Shown in pieces: positions 44,302-54,420 of a DNA stretch of 64,000 nt. The position numbers and the translations under genes were made by a program. The notes beneath the pieces were generated by a model. The model made no database searches. It worked only from the letters and a program-made list of their open reading frames with translations, and was not told the DNA's origin. The DNA is from Phytophthora sp. 'mugwort' (lineage: Eukaryota > Oomycota > Peronosporomycetes > Peronosporales > Peronosporaceae), in contig JAUCEF010000017.1 in NCBI GenBank assembly GCA_033558025.1, forward strand, positions 3,472,001-3,536,000. The letters run 5' to 3'. Position 1 is the stretch's first letter. Each line of letters opens with the position of its first letter.

Positions 44302-46220
44302 TTCGTTAACATCCCGTGCCACCGGCGATAATCAAGCACGAGGTGCAGTCGAAGATGGCCATGATGTTTGTTATGATGGACCAGATGATGGCGAAGATGA
44401 GGTAAACGGCCGTGACGCCGCCAATAAGCTTGCTGTGGCCGTCCCTGCGGAGCAGCTCCTGCGTCTCTATGATGATGCCATGGACACATCCTACGCCAGC
44501 TTTTCCAACCCACAGCCACCGCAGCTGAGGCAAACGCTGCTAGCTACAGCGCAGCAGATCTTCGCATGGGCAAATGATTACACCTGGGCGCAATCAGCAG
44601 CAAGCTGCTGATTGCGAGTTAAATTAGACAGCTCATTTTGCAATTTGCGTCAAGCAACCAACACTAAACAATATACGTTGATTGGCAGGAGTTCCAGCTC
44701 CCAAATCGCGAGCACGTCACAGTCTCCTCCTTCTGTCTGGGCAGCCAGAAGAGAAAGACCCACGAGAAGGCCATGCACGCGTACATGATACGATGGTGTA
44801 CGTGATGTCCATGCGGACAGAGTGGTCGTCCTCCTTCACGCGGTCATTCGTGACGTTAAACGGGCCGTTCATCAGCAGCGTCAGTGAAGTGGCGAACGGC
44901 TGCGCCACGTTGCTCACAGTAGTAATCAAGCCGTATACGGCGGCCTCGTTGTCCACCACGAGTACGTTGAGATGATCCAACCGACACAGTAGGGGAGCTG
45001 TACGACAATGTGAGGGCCCAGCCAGAACCACTGGTTGCGAGCACGTCCCAGACGACCATCATGGCGACGGCGCAGTCGACGGCAATCACGAACGCGCCCG
45101 TGACGATGATCATCCAGCGCCAGTTCCAGTGTAACCCCCACTTAGAGGTGATCATGATACCGGCCATGAAGAGAACGTTCCTGAGGATATCGCTCACAGT
45201 GCTGTTGATTGGAGTCACGTCCACCATGGACGAGGCAACCGGGGAGCTGGCCGTGTAAGTGATGGTGGCAAAGATCCCCGCGAAGAAATTGTACGCGATG
45301 ACCTGGTCACGGCGCGCGAGCACATTAAGTCCCAGAAGTCGTTTAAGTACTGGCGGAAGTTGGCGGGCGCAGCCTTCTCCTCATGGATGAAGCACCACGT
45401 CATGGGCAACACTGGCAGCGAGAGCACCGTAATGATGATCATGAGCTGTGGGAAGCTGAGCGAGAAGTTGAAGTCGCCGCCGTAGTCCTCCCCGTTGAAA
45501 TAAAAGCCAGTGAGCAGCTCGCCGAAAATGACGAGAGCCGTGCGCACGACGTAGATGGCCGACTGCGTCTTGCCGCGCTTAGCAATGGGCTCCTGCTGAG
45601 CGAGCTCGTACGTGATACTGTCGGCGCGCACGTCTGACATGACGTAGCCGCAGGCCGCGAAGAACATGATGATGACGTACTTGGCGCCTTCGGACGGAGC
45701 GTCGTAATTGAGACGGGCCTTGAGTAGTCGTTGACGGCGACGTCGCGGTCCAAAGCGACCGTGTAGTACGGCTTGCCAATGGGCATAATAGCCATGATGA
45801 GCAGCATGAGAATACAGATCGTCCAGCCGATGAGCATGTATGGGCGGCGACGGTAGCCGTAAATCGGGCGGCATTCAGACAGTATGCCGTAGAACACCTT
45901 GAAACTCCAGGGCAACACCACGAGCTGCTTGGCCGCAGCGACCTGGGAGCCGAAGCAGTTGAGGTACTGCTGCATGAACGGGTAGATGGTTTCGGGCAGA
46001 ACGCCGTACACCAGACCGACGTTGTCCTTGCTCATCAGATTGGGCATGCCACCGGGTCGTAGAGCACCACCCTCATACTCACCAACCTTTTCAGTAGTGG
46101 TGTCGGGGTCTTGATGCCGGTGTACCCGCCCTCCTCAATGTCCTTGACCTTGGACGTGGCGCTGCTGATGGACAGGCGCGCGTCCAAGTCGTTGGTGCTG
46201 GCACCGTTCACCGGCACCAC
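44302..46220 (-). pseudogene. FBT-family (BT1) folate-biopterin transporter, decayed copy
   Basis: Closest relative of the intact gene at 46766-48496. N-terminal STNDLDARLSISSATSKVKD is near 46205-46150; a frameshift near 46090 is followed by GGMPNLMSKDNVGLVYGVLP, which lacks about 13 residues present in the intact copies. CRPIYGYRRRPYMLIGWTIC follows near 45880, then a shift near 45720, ARLNYDAPSEGAKYVIIMFF, and breaks near 45310, 45030 and 44720. Between 44530 and 44690 a foreign insert interrupts the last cytosolic loop. The end SKLIGGVTAVYLIF ... LIIAGGTGC is intact. No ATG is found at the expected start, where GTG lies. Confidence 0.85.
44530..44700. repeat. Insert in the decayed FBT copy with a 13-bp palindromic arm pair
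   Basis: CGCAATCAGCAGC at 44589-44601 pairs perfectly with GCTGCTGATTGCG at 44604-44616 around AA. This sequence is absent from the two intact transporters at the same position and separates two exons' worth of homology, so it is an insertion. Confidence 0.55.
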
Positions 46221-46765
46221 TTTGCTCTTGGTTTGGCGTCCGAAAGGTCTTGCGAGGAAACAGGCGAAATGAAGAGTACGTGATGGTGGCGGAGCGGGGA
46301 CTAAAACGTTAAAGCTGCGGGCTCAGTCACCCGTGGCTCAGCCACTCGGTGCGCCGTCTCTTTACAGACGAAATGGTGTGTCGGAACCTCTGCAATACGA
46401 TGACTGGCCGCAAGAACGAGCCGCCGGAACAGTACGTGTCGAGCGAGACGCGAGAGGCTTGAGGACCTTTGCCCTGTCTCTGGCGCTTTCAGGCGCGACG
46501 CCCGGCATACCGGCGACGTGCCGGGCGCACCCACCAAATAAACGACACACACGTTTACGATTTGTGCAAGCAGTCCGCAATGAGTGCAGCAGTAGAACAG
46601 CGGCACGTGGCCACGCTGCCGTCGTGAGAAAATGTCAACGAGAAACGGAGAAAACCACGGAGTATATTCATCTGTACATGCAGCTCTGGGTTGTAACGGA
46701 GTCCTGCTCTAAGTACCGGTATCTCAGGCGAGAGCACGACTGCGTCGGAACGATCTGTTGTACGC
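46221..46765. other. Intergenic spacer between the decayed and the intact FBT genes
   Basis: No gene. An initiator-like CTTCATTTCGCCTGTTT remains on the minus strand at about 46257-46273, ahead of the decayed copy. GC-rich inverted words (GCCCGGCA / TGCCGGGC) occur near 46500-46530, shortly 3' of the intact gene's end. Confidence 0.5.
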
Positions 46766-48496
46766 TTAGCAACCGGTGCCGCCAGCGATAATCAGGCATG
46801 AAGTACTGTCGAAAATGGCCATGACGTTGGTAACGACGGACCAAATGATGGCGAACGTTAGGTAGGCGACCGTGATGCCGCCAATGAGCTTGCTCTTACC
46901 TCCCTTTCGGAGCAGACGCTGAGTGTCCTCCTTCTGCTTGGGCAGTAGGAACAGGAAGCTCCAGGCGAAGACCATGGCGGCGTACATGATGATAATAGTG
47001 TACGTGATGTCCATGCGCACGGAGTGGTCGTCCTGCTGGACACGAGCGTTGGTGATGTTGAATGGGCCGTTGACCAGCAGCGTCAGCGACGTGGCGAACG
47101 GGGCAGCAACATTGGTCACCGTGGTGATCAACCCATAGACAGCAGCCTCGTTGCCGAGCTGCGCGAGCTCAACCGTGACAAAAGTGGAAATGATCCAGCC
47201 GACGCCGTACGGGAGCTGCACGACAATGGGAGGACCAAGCCAGAACCACTGGTTGCGGAACACGTCCCAGACAACGATCATCGCGACGGCGCAATCCGCC
47301 ACAATGACGGTCGCTGCGGTACAGATAATCATCCAACGCCAATTCCAGTGGAGCCCCCACTTGGAGGTGATCATGATACCGGCCATGAAGAGCAGGTTGC
47401 TGAGGATATCGCTTAGCGTACTGTTGATCGGCGTCACCCCAACCATGTGGTCAGCAACGGGCGTGCTGGCCGTGTAGGTAAAGTCAGCAAAAATGTTGGC
47501 AAAGAAGTTGTACGCGATAACCTGGTACACGGCCCGATGGCACAGCAGATCCCAGAAGCCAGTAATGTACTGCTTGAAGTTGGCCGGCTCCACTTTCTCC
47601 TCCTTGATGAAGAACCAGGTCATGGGCAGGACGGGCAACGACAGCACCGTCACGATGATCATGAGCTGTGGGAAACTCAGAGAGAAGTCGAACGTGCCGC
47701 CGTATTCTTCACCATTGAAGAAGAAACCCGTCAGGAGCTCGCCGAAAATGACCATGACAGTTCGCACCATGTAGATGAACGACTGCGTCTTGCCACGCTT
47801 GGCAATGGGCTCGCGTTGAGCCAATTCCACGGTGATGCTGTCAGCACACACGTCCGACATGACGTAGCCGAACGCCGCGAAGAACATGATGATGACGTAC
47901 TTGGCGCCTTCGGACGGAGCGTCGTAGTTAAGACGGGCCTTGAGCTCGTCCGTGTAGTCTTTGACGGCGACGTCGCGGTCCGAAGCGACCGTGTAGTACG
48001 GCTTGCCAATGGGCATAATAGCCATGATGAGCAGCATGAGAATACAGATCGTCCAGCCGATGAGCATGTACGGTCGACGACGGTAGCCGAAAATCGGACG
48101 GCAATCGGACAGTATGCCGTATAAAACTTTGAAACTCCACGGCAGCACAACGAGTTGCTTGGCCGCAGTGACTTGGGATCCGGAACAGTTGAGGTACTTT
48201 TGCATGAACGGGTAAATCGTCTCGGGCAGCAGGCCGTATACGAGGCCGACAGCGGCGTATTCGAAAAGCAGACCAAGGTGCTCCTTGCTCATCAAGTTGG
48301 GCATGCCGCCGGGACGCAGCGCGCCACCTTCATACTCACCGGCTTGAATACCGGACGCATCGGGAGTCTTGACGCCGGTGTAGCTTCCTTCTTCCATGTC
48401 CTTGGGCAACGACGTGCCACTCACATACGACAGTCGCTTGGGAATGTCCAGGTCACCCACGACAGGGCCCGTGCCACCGGTAGTTGCAACGCCCAT
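46766..48496 (-). CDS. FBT-family (BT1, MFS superfamily) transporter, 576 aa
   Basis: A likely 12-helix plasma-membrane importer of folates/pterins or related compounds. ATG 48496 (MGVATTGGTGP) is chosen; a longer frame upstream has no ATG, and the paralog's N-terminus aligns from here. Residues 1-70 are cytosolic and Ser/Thr-rich with DIPKRLSYVSGTS (17-29), shared with the paralog. The first membrane segment is GLLFEYAAVGLVYGLLP (75-91). The signature SDCRPIFGYRRRPYM (130-144) follows helix 2, an MFS motif-A-like loop. SDVCADS and KWGLHWNWRWM are further family landmarks. It ends TSCLIIAGGTGC. Tandem duplicate of 49415-51127 and of the decayed copy. Substrate not determinable from sequence. 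Confidence 0.9.
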   Translation of the reverse strand: MGVATTGGTGPVVGDLDIPKRLSYVSGTSLPKDMEEGSYTGVKTPDASGIQAGEYEGGALRPGGMPNLMSKEHLGLLFEYAAVGLVYGLLPETIYPFMQKYLNCSGSQVTAAKQLVVLPWSFKVLYGILSDCRPIFGYRRRPYMLIGWTICILMLLIMAIMPIGKPYYTVASDRDVAVKDYTDELKARLNYDAPSEGAKYVIIMFFAAFGYVMSDVCADSITVELAQREPIAKRGKTQSFIYMVRTVMVIFGELLTGFFFNGEEYGGTFDFSLSFPQLMIIVTVLSLPVLPMTWFFIKEEKVEPANFKQYITGFWDLLCHRAVYQVIAYNFFANIFADFTYTASTPVADHMVGVTPINSTLSDILSNLLFMAGIMITSKWGLHWNWRWMIICTAATVIVADCAVAMIVVWDVFRNQWFWLGPPIVVQLPYGVGWIISTFVTVELAQLGNEAAVYGLITTVTNVAAPFATSLTLLVNGPFNITNARVQQDDHSVRMDITYTIIIMYAAMVFAWSFLFLLPKQKEDTQRLLRKGGKSKLIGGITVAYLTFAIIWSVVTNVMAIFDSTSCLIIAGGTGC

Positions 48497-48553
48497 TTGT
48501 TCACTTGTGAAGCTGTAGACGGAAGGGCAGGCAGGTTCTTGATGTCGAGCTTG

Positions 48554-48572
48554 CAAATCGGTAAATGAAGGG
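48554..48572 (-). promoter_or_regulatory. Initiator-like core promoter of the 576-aa FBT gene
   Basis: Minus-strand CCCTTCATTTACCGATTTG lies about 60-75 bases upstream of ATG 48496. It matches in arrangement the TTCATTCTTGGATTTG ahead of the next FBT gene, and both fit the oomycete YCATTYY initiator followed by a T-rich flank. Confidence 0.5.
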
Positions 48573-48579
48573 ACCGCAT

Positions 48580-49410
48580 GCGCTGGCTGCGAGTGACATA
48601 ACTCGACTGTAGACGACTTTTAAGAGGGTATCTCGTCGCGATCTTCCTCACGGTGAGTCACTCACAAGGTGGTAGGGGGATGTGTTGACTTGTTCGTCTT
48701 CAGCCGTCGCATGACAGTGCGGCTGGCCGTTCTCATAGCTCAGTTGGCCGGGCTCAAGATCATAAAGCGTGCGGTGCAGGTTCTTTTTCCGTATGTACAG
48801 CTCTTGAATCAGTTGTAAGCGACCGCCATGTCGGGTAAACCAAACTTTGAGAGAGGGTGCGTTCAGGTAATAAGTATTGTGGTATTTTAGCTTTGACGTG
48901 GGGCTCGCTGGAGTTGAGGGCCATCGCGTCAAGGACAGTGAATGTCCAAGGCGTGGAGGTCATTGGGATACGTGAACGGTATGCCCTATCATGCCGTAGA
49001 CGAGAGAGGATACGCTTCTCTCCATCCCCTCTGTCACCGAAGAAAAAGGAAAGGAGGAGCTAATCTCCGTAGAGCCGGACACCTGAATTGTTGAGTAAGG
49101 CGGCCAATTTTTCCACCGGATCCCACGCATTGCACATCAAGCTGCAGCTCATCCCCGGCGGTCGGTCTCCGTATCAAGTGGTTGCACGGCGCCGCTGTCA
49201 AATCGAGTCTCAGAGTCTGACTGAGACTTCGAGACCGTGCGGACAGTATCGCGCTGACATTCGTGTGGCAAAATCCTAAGACGTATGACGAGTATGATTT
49301 AAGTCAATAAACCTAAGAGTTGTGAACAGTAAAAAGGGGTATCCTTCAATTGTTAAAGCAGTACATGCACTAACGTGTGGCACAGGTACGAGACACATTT
49401 TAATCGCCAT
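48580..49410. other. Intergenic spacer between the two intact FBT genes
   Basis: About 0.9 kb with no recognised gene. A 94-codon minus frame (48648-48932) containing RHGGRLQLIQELYIRKKNLH has no domain that I recognise and may be chance. Confidence 0.4.
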
Positions 49411-49414
49411 CTTG

Positions 49415-51127
49415 TTAGCAGCCGCCGCCGCCGGCAATGACGAGACAGGACGTGCTCTTGAACATGGCCATGATGTTGGTCATGACGGACCACATGAGCG
49501 CAAAGATGAGGTAGAAGACGGTAATGCCGCCGATGATCTTGCTCGAGCCACCTTTGCGCACGAGCTCCTGTGTGGCCTCCTTCTGCTTTGGCAGCAGCAC
49601 GAGGAAGACCCAGGAGAATGCCGTCATCGCGTACATGATGATCACCGCGTACGAAACATCAGCACGGATGCCGTGATCATCGACCTGGATGCGTTCGGTA
49701 CTCAGATTGAGCGGCTGGTCGATCAATAGCGTGAGGGTCGTGGCGAACGGAGACGCCACGTTGTGCGTGGCAGTGATGAGGCCGTACACGGCACCTTCGT
49801 TGCCGATCCCAGACAGCTCCACGATCACAAAGTTGGAGATCATCCAGCCAACACCATACGGGATTTGCACAGCGATAGGGAGCCCCAGCCAGAACCACTG
49901 GCTGCGGAAGACGTCCCAGATCGTGATGAACGTGCACATGCCGTCGATGAGCATAACGAAGCACCCGGTGAAGACAATCATACCACGCCAGCTCCAGTGG
50001 AGCCCCCACTTGGACGTGATCATGATACCAACCATGAAGAGCAGGTTGCCCAGGATGTCACTGATGGTGCTGTTAATCGGAGTCACGCCCACCATATACG
50101 ACTGCACGGGCGAGCTGGCCGTGTAGGAAATACCGGCGAAAATGTTGGAGAAAAAGTTGTACGCGATGACCTGGTACATTGCACGCGTGCAGATGAGGTC
50201 CCAAAGCGCCTGCATGTACTGTCGGAAGTTGGGTTTGGACTGCTTCTCCTCTTTAATAAAGAACCACGTCGCGGGGATCACGAGCGCCGTGACAACGGCC
50301 ATGATTGCCATAAGTTGAGGAAAGGTGAGTGAGAAGTCGAACTTGCCGCCGTACTCTTCGCCGTTGAACGCGAAGCCCGTGATGATCTCACCGACAATCA
50401 CGAATATGGTTCGGACAGTGTAGATGCACGCCTGGGTCTTGCCCCGCTTCTCCAAAGGTTCGCGCTGGGCGAGGTCCACGACAATACTGTCTGCGCACAC
50501 GTCGGCCATAACATAGCCGAAGGCTGCGAAGAACATGAGGATGACGTACTTGGCGCCCTGTGACGATGCGTCGTAGTTGATGCGCGCCTCAATCTCAGGG
50601 GTGTAGTTCTTTGGCGACACCTTTCTGTCCGACGATACGGTGTAGTACGGGTTGCCGGCGGGCATGCAGGCCATGATTATCAGCATGACTAGACAGACAC
50701 CCCAGCCGAGAAGCATGTACGGGCGACGGCGGTAGCCGAAAATCGGGAAGCAATCGGACAGTATACCGTAGAAGCACTTGAAGCTCCAGGGGAACACAAC
50801 CAACGTGGATGCAGTCGTCACCTGGGCACCAGTGCAGTTCAAGTACTGCTGTAGAAACGGGTAGATGGTGGCGGGCAGCATGCCGTACACCATACCAATG
50901 GCTGCGTACTGGGCCAGCAGACCGATGTTCTCCTTGCTGGTGAGCACGGGCATGCCGCCTTCACGTAGGGCGCCATCCTCAATGTCCGTCGGGTCGGGGG
51001 TCTTGACACCGGTGTAAACATCGGACGGGTCCTTGGGGGTTTGCGAAGTGCCGCTAATGTACGACAGTCGCGTCGGGATGTCGAGCTTGCTGGGCGTCGC
51101 GCCTGCAGCGTGGTGCGTGGTCGCCAT
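49415..51127 (-). CDS. FBT-family (BT1, MFS superfamily) transporter, 570 aa
   Basis: Paralog of the gene at 46766-48496. ATG 51127 (MATTHHAAGATPS) sits in GCCACCATGG, a strong start context; the frame extends four codons upstream without another ATG. The N-terminal LDIPTRLSYISGTS matches the paralog's DIPKRLSYVSGTS. Membrane core: YAAIGMVYGMLPATIYPF, GILSDCFPIFGYRRRPYM (motif-A-like), DVCADSIVVDLAQREPL, GITVFYLIFALMW, and the end TSCLVIAGGGGC. All 12 helices appear intact and the C-terminal GGxGC is shared by all three copies. Same inferred role, pterin/folate-type import; substrate split between copies is unknown. Confidence 0.9.
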   Translation of the reverse strand: MATTHHAAGATPSKLDIPTRLSYISGTSQTPKDPSDVYTGVKTPDPTDIEDGALREGGMPVLTSKENIGLLAQYAAIGMVYGMLPATIYPFLQQYLNCTGAQVTTASTLVVFPWSFKCFYGILSDCFPIFGYRRRPYMLLGWGVCLVMLIIMACMPAGNPYYTVSSDRKVSPKNYTPEIEARINYDASSQGAKYVILMFFAAFGYVMADVCADSIVVDLAQREPLEKRGKTQACIYTVRTIFVIVGEIITGFAFNGEEYGGKFDFSLTFPQLMAIMAVVTALVIPATWFFIKEEKQSKPNFRQYMQALWDLICTRAMYQVIAYNFFSNIFAGISYTASSPVQSYMVGVTPINSTISDILGNLLFMVGIMITSKWGLHWSWRGMIVFTGCFVMLIDGMCTFITIWDVFRSQWFWLGLPIAVQIPYGVGWMISNFVIVELSGIGNEGAVYGLITATHNVASPFATTLTLLIDQPLNLSTERIQVDDHGIRADVSYAVIIMYAMTAFSWVFLVLLPKQKEATQELVRKGGSSKIIGGITVFYLIFALMWSVMTNIMAMFKSTSCLVIAGGGGC

Positions 51128-51188
51128 GGTGGCGTTCAAACAGGAGGTGGCAGCGGGGGAGTGAACGGGTCGCTTGAGCAGCGCACAG

Positions 51189-51205
51189 CAAATCCAAGAA
51201 TGAAT
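51189..51205 (-). promoter_or_regulatory. Initiator-like core promoter of the 570-aa FBT gene
   Basis: Minus-strand ATTCATTCTTGGATTTG lies 62-78 bases before ATG 51127 and aligns with the element ahead of the neighbouring FBT gene. Confidence 0.5.
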
Positions 51206-51229
51206 AAACCCGGCACGGCACCGCGTGAT

Positions 51230-51820
51230 GGATCAAGAACTCCAGCGGTGACGGCGAAAAAGAGCTTGCTAAGCCGTGGAATGCGCAAGCTGGCAAGTGA
51301 TTGGCAAGACGGTAAAAAAAGTATAGGAACTAATGCAGTGGATGGATCAGCAGTGCAGTCTTTAACGTCGTGAGCCAACCACCGCAACCGGAGCATCGCG
51401 CGTCATTCATTCACGGGGATGAGCTCGAGACCCACACCACGCTTAGGTCCATTTTCCGACTCAGTCGACGATCGCGACGCTCCCGTCAAAAGATGTGAAC
51501 AATGCAGCGGAGATCATTCTAGCTGAGCTCAGTGAAGGTGACGGCAAGGAAGGCGGGGCTTGAATCCCAGGTTATTTTACTACGAACTTGACGTTGAAGG
51601 CCTTTAATTCGGTGCATACATGTCAACATTAATCAGTGCGGGTCGACGCGCTTATCACGACTCGCTTACCAGCCGTGCAAAAGTGCATCAGCGATGCCGT
51701 GACCGCGTGTCGTCTGCAGCTCCGAGTCTGGAACGGCAGCATACACGTTTCTGGCCGCCAGTTGACACTTTTCAGCATTGGCAAACACAAAACGACCCGA
51801 ACAAACACAAAGCCTCGAAA
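51230..51820. other. No gene recognised upstream of the FBT array
   Basis: Short frames only. Presumably upstream regulatory DNA of the array, then repeat. Confidence 0.4.
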
Positions 51821-52585
51821 TGACCATCGGCAAACACTTTTCCGGTCACAGACAAAATCAGCGCATCATGTACAGGGAAGAGACCAAAATTCGTAAAGAG
51901 TGACCATCGAAAGTGACCCGCTGTGCATAATAAACTGACCAAAAAGGTCAGATAAAAAAACATGCACATTTGTTAGATTAATGTGAACAATGGTCATTAT
52001 TCCCGATTAACACCCGTCACTGCTATCCCGCTCCGTTCCAGATCGACCACCCTTCCCAATATCAACTGGTCAAAGAAGGCTGAGTTTCACAGACTTTGTC
52101 AAATATCGATGGGAAAACTTCTGCTAGTCTGTCGTTTTTTATATGCTGCTCTGAGTTATGTGAATTGAAATGCATATTGTGCGTTCTAGTCGAATCGACG
52201 CGCCCAGATCAAAGCCTAAAAGCACTTGAGATAACAATGGTCACATCTACGCAATCGGACTTAGTCGAAACCTTTATGTACCATACGAAATGGGTTTGGC
52301 CCAAACAACTTGATAATTGTATTGGCCGATTCAACCCACTGTTGGTGAACCGACCAGCATCCGCAAATTTGGCTGGCTGGAATTCATAACACTAGTTTGT
52401 TACTGCTTTCATCTAGTCACATTACGCGGCCATTAGCATCGCAATAGTGTGGTTGTTATTATCGACCATCGGTTCATAATAACCTGACCTTAGGTTCTCA
52501 ATAATCTGACCTGGTCAGATTATTAAAACCCCGTGTACACAATAATCTGACTAAAAGTTCACATTAATCTGACCAATGGTCGATC
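51821..52585. mobile_element. Non-autonomous element with AATAATCTGACC repeat arrays
   Basis: At the right, AATAATCTGACC-like words occur at 52477, 52500, 52513 (inverted), 52540 and 52563; those at 52500-52511 and 52513-52524 form a perfect 12-bp palindrome around one T. At the left, TGACCATCG occurs near 51821 and 51899 and GACCAAAAAGGTC at 51938. TTAGATTAATGTGAAC near 51973 matches, inverted, TCAGATTAATGTGAAC at the right end. No coding sequence. Limits are approximate. Confidence 0.45.
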
Positions 52586-53260
52586 GCTAACGATGCAGAA
52601 GTCCAGGTTCTATGAATTGGCGTGAGTATGAACGACAGCAGCGTTGTGCGCGCTCATCAAGCCCGTCGGGTGCTCGTCTCGCCTCCTTTTCAAGCTCCGT
52701 CGGGGAAAGCACTGCGATTTACCTGCCTGTTTTTGCAGTAAAGTGTTTGCTGGTGAACAGTCGTGTGTGTTTGCTGGTATCATTTTGATGTCTACTAGCG
52801 GCTTTTACTCCTCCGAGACGGGTTTCTGAGATGTGCAACGTTGTGCAATCAGCGTGGACGAATAGACCCCCAGCTGGTGATCTGCTCTGGCTCAGCTCCT
52901 GCAAGCGCATCCCTCCACGTAGATACTGTACCATGCAACCTGGAGAATGCCAACTCACGAGCCAAGTTCCGAGCGGCATCGTTCTCAGCACGGCGCGCTT
53001 TATTACGCTTTATTAACGGTGGTAAGCCTAGCAAAAAAGTCTTCGTTTCGAATTTTCTATGACGTCTATGGGGAATCGTACCATGCGATGGCCGAGGCCC
53101 TCTGATAGGCTCATTGCGCGTAGTGACTCATGGGCCATCACATAGCAAACCCATCCGACGTGAAGGTGGATGTTAAGGCTGATGCGAACTCCATGGCACT
53201 GGCCATTGGTCATTGGCCAAGCACCTCGAACACGCAGCGATGAGCTGAATCAGGTCACGT
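52586..53260. other. No gene recognised
   Basis: Only short frames on both strands (52644-53062 region), none with a domain. Possibly a decayed repeat. Confidence 0.35.
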
Positions 53261-53267
53261 ATGTTGA

Positions 53268-53306
53268 CTTTCGTCGACAATGTCGACGAAAGGGGGGGGG
53301 GGGGGG
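53268..53306. repeat. Perfect 25-base palindrome abutting a 15-base G run
   Basis: CTTTCGTCGACA at 53268-53279 and TGTCGACGAAAG at 53281-53292 are exact inverted copies around one A, and the last G begins an uninterrupted run of 15 G (53292-53306). Confidence 0.85.
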
Positions 53307-53309
53307 CAT

Positions 53310-53610
53310 GTACATTCAAGTCACAGTCAGATATCGTGTGCGGTGTACAAGTACATGTAGTTGGGCGTGACGCCGGACGCGTTGGTGCTAAACGAGAGGC
53401 TCTTGGCACTTTGCGCCGGAGCAGAGACCGGCCGGACTGTCAGACATTTGATTCCCACGTCTATCACGAAGGGAACGTCTGCCGACGTTTTTGGTCGAGT
53501 GAATTTGGCGTAGCGTCGTTGACGGCTGTGGCGCGTTCAATTGGCGCGACGCTCGACGCGGACGCAGTGCTAGTGGCTGAGCTTACAAGTGTCATGCGTA
53601 ATAAATAGTA
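53310..53610 (+). pseudogene. Possible RNase H-like fragment of a LINE, doubtful
   Basis: The frame at 53261-53608 contains CQTFDSHVYHEGNVCRRFWS near 53440-53500, which resembles the 'HVYREGNxxAD' end of retrotransposon RNase H domains. No other LINE part was found, so this is weak. Confidence 0.2.
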
Positions 53611-53739
53611 TATCAAGCTAGCAATGACCCAAACTGGTTCAATACCCATCACACCGAGTGGGAGACTATACTTCAACCAAATTCAAGTCACTTTTGCCTG
53701 GCAAATAGGCGAAGCCAAAATGAGAGTTAATGATGTCCC

Positions 53740-54062
53740 CGACTTAGCCCTAAAAGGGGCGGTTTTGGTGCTTTCGCCAACGCGATCACGTGGTTTTTAA
53801 TCCCATATATATATAACAATTGCTACCGTAATTATACGGTGGAGGGGTACTACGTCTGGAAGCATAGGCGTTGGGGGAGGACGGCTAGAAGTAGAGTGCC
53901 GTCCCCCGCGGTTCGGGCGGGAGAGGCTGCGTGGCCTCCACAGCCATCGTACGTCTTCTTTATATTAGACTCACAATACAATACTATTCCTGAGTAGTTC
54001 TAGACTCCCATCCTATTGGCTACAATCAAGCAAATCCGTATACACCCACCCTACCTCTCGCT
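53740..54062 (+). repeat. Gypsy-type LTR fragment, plus orientation
   Basis: TCTGGAAGCATAGGCGTTGG, then CGGCTAGAAG, CCCCCGCGGTTCGGGCGG and CTTCTTTATAT occur in this order at 53855-53970 and recur inverted at 62230-62350. The sequence leads into CCTGAGTAGTTCTAGACTCC and ATCCTATTGGCTACAA near 53990-54030, also seen inverted at 56255-56300. Confidence 0.6.
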
Positions 54063-54099
54063 TGGGCGTCTCTTCCGTCCGGTCATCCCCGATACTTCC

Positions 54100-54420
54100 G
54101 GTCGGCGCGGAGCCGGGTCGTTCCTCCAAGAATTCGCCTGAACCGGTGTATTTATCCTCGCCGTTGCAAAGCCGCCACACTGGATCCGGGCGAGTTCCAG
54201 TTTGGGGCGACCATTATGGCTGTCAAGTGCTCTGTTGCTGCCGCGGCGATGTCTTCGCCCGCTGATTCTTCACCGCTGTTGGTGGAGTTCCAAGCAACGG
54301 CTGGTCTCCGCGTCACCGGTGCGTATGGCGCTCGTCGCGATGACCTTTCGGGTGCGCACGCCCGTGATAACTGCGTCTGTTTCGGGCAAGTGCCTCATTA
54401 ATGCCTTATGGGTGCGCGTT
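54100..54420 (+). pseudogene. Gypsy gag 5' fragment
   Basis: After the LTR end, SSPLLVEFQATAGLRVTGAY reads near 54263-54320. The minus-strand piece at 55592-55984 gives SSLLVEFQAAAGLCVTKAHM, so both come from the same retroelement gag start. Truncated after about 54420. Confidence 0.5.

Noticed and set aside
47447..48124. Plus-strand frame of 225 codons
   Set aside because: Antisense to the intact FBT gene; the composition is that of a reverse-strand shadow.
48496..48556. Twenty-codon N-terminal extension of the FBT gene
   Set aside because: It begins at TTG, not ATG, overlaps the initiator-like element, and is absent from the paralog.
49763..50332. Plus-strand frame of 189 codons
   Set aside because: Antisense shadow of the 570-residue FBT gene.
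51127..51139. Four-codon extension of the 570-residue FBT protein
   Set aside because: The upstream codon is TTG; the ATG at 51127 has a strong start context.
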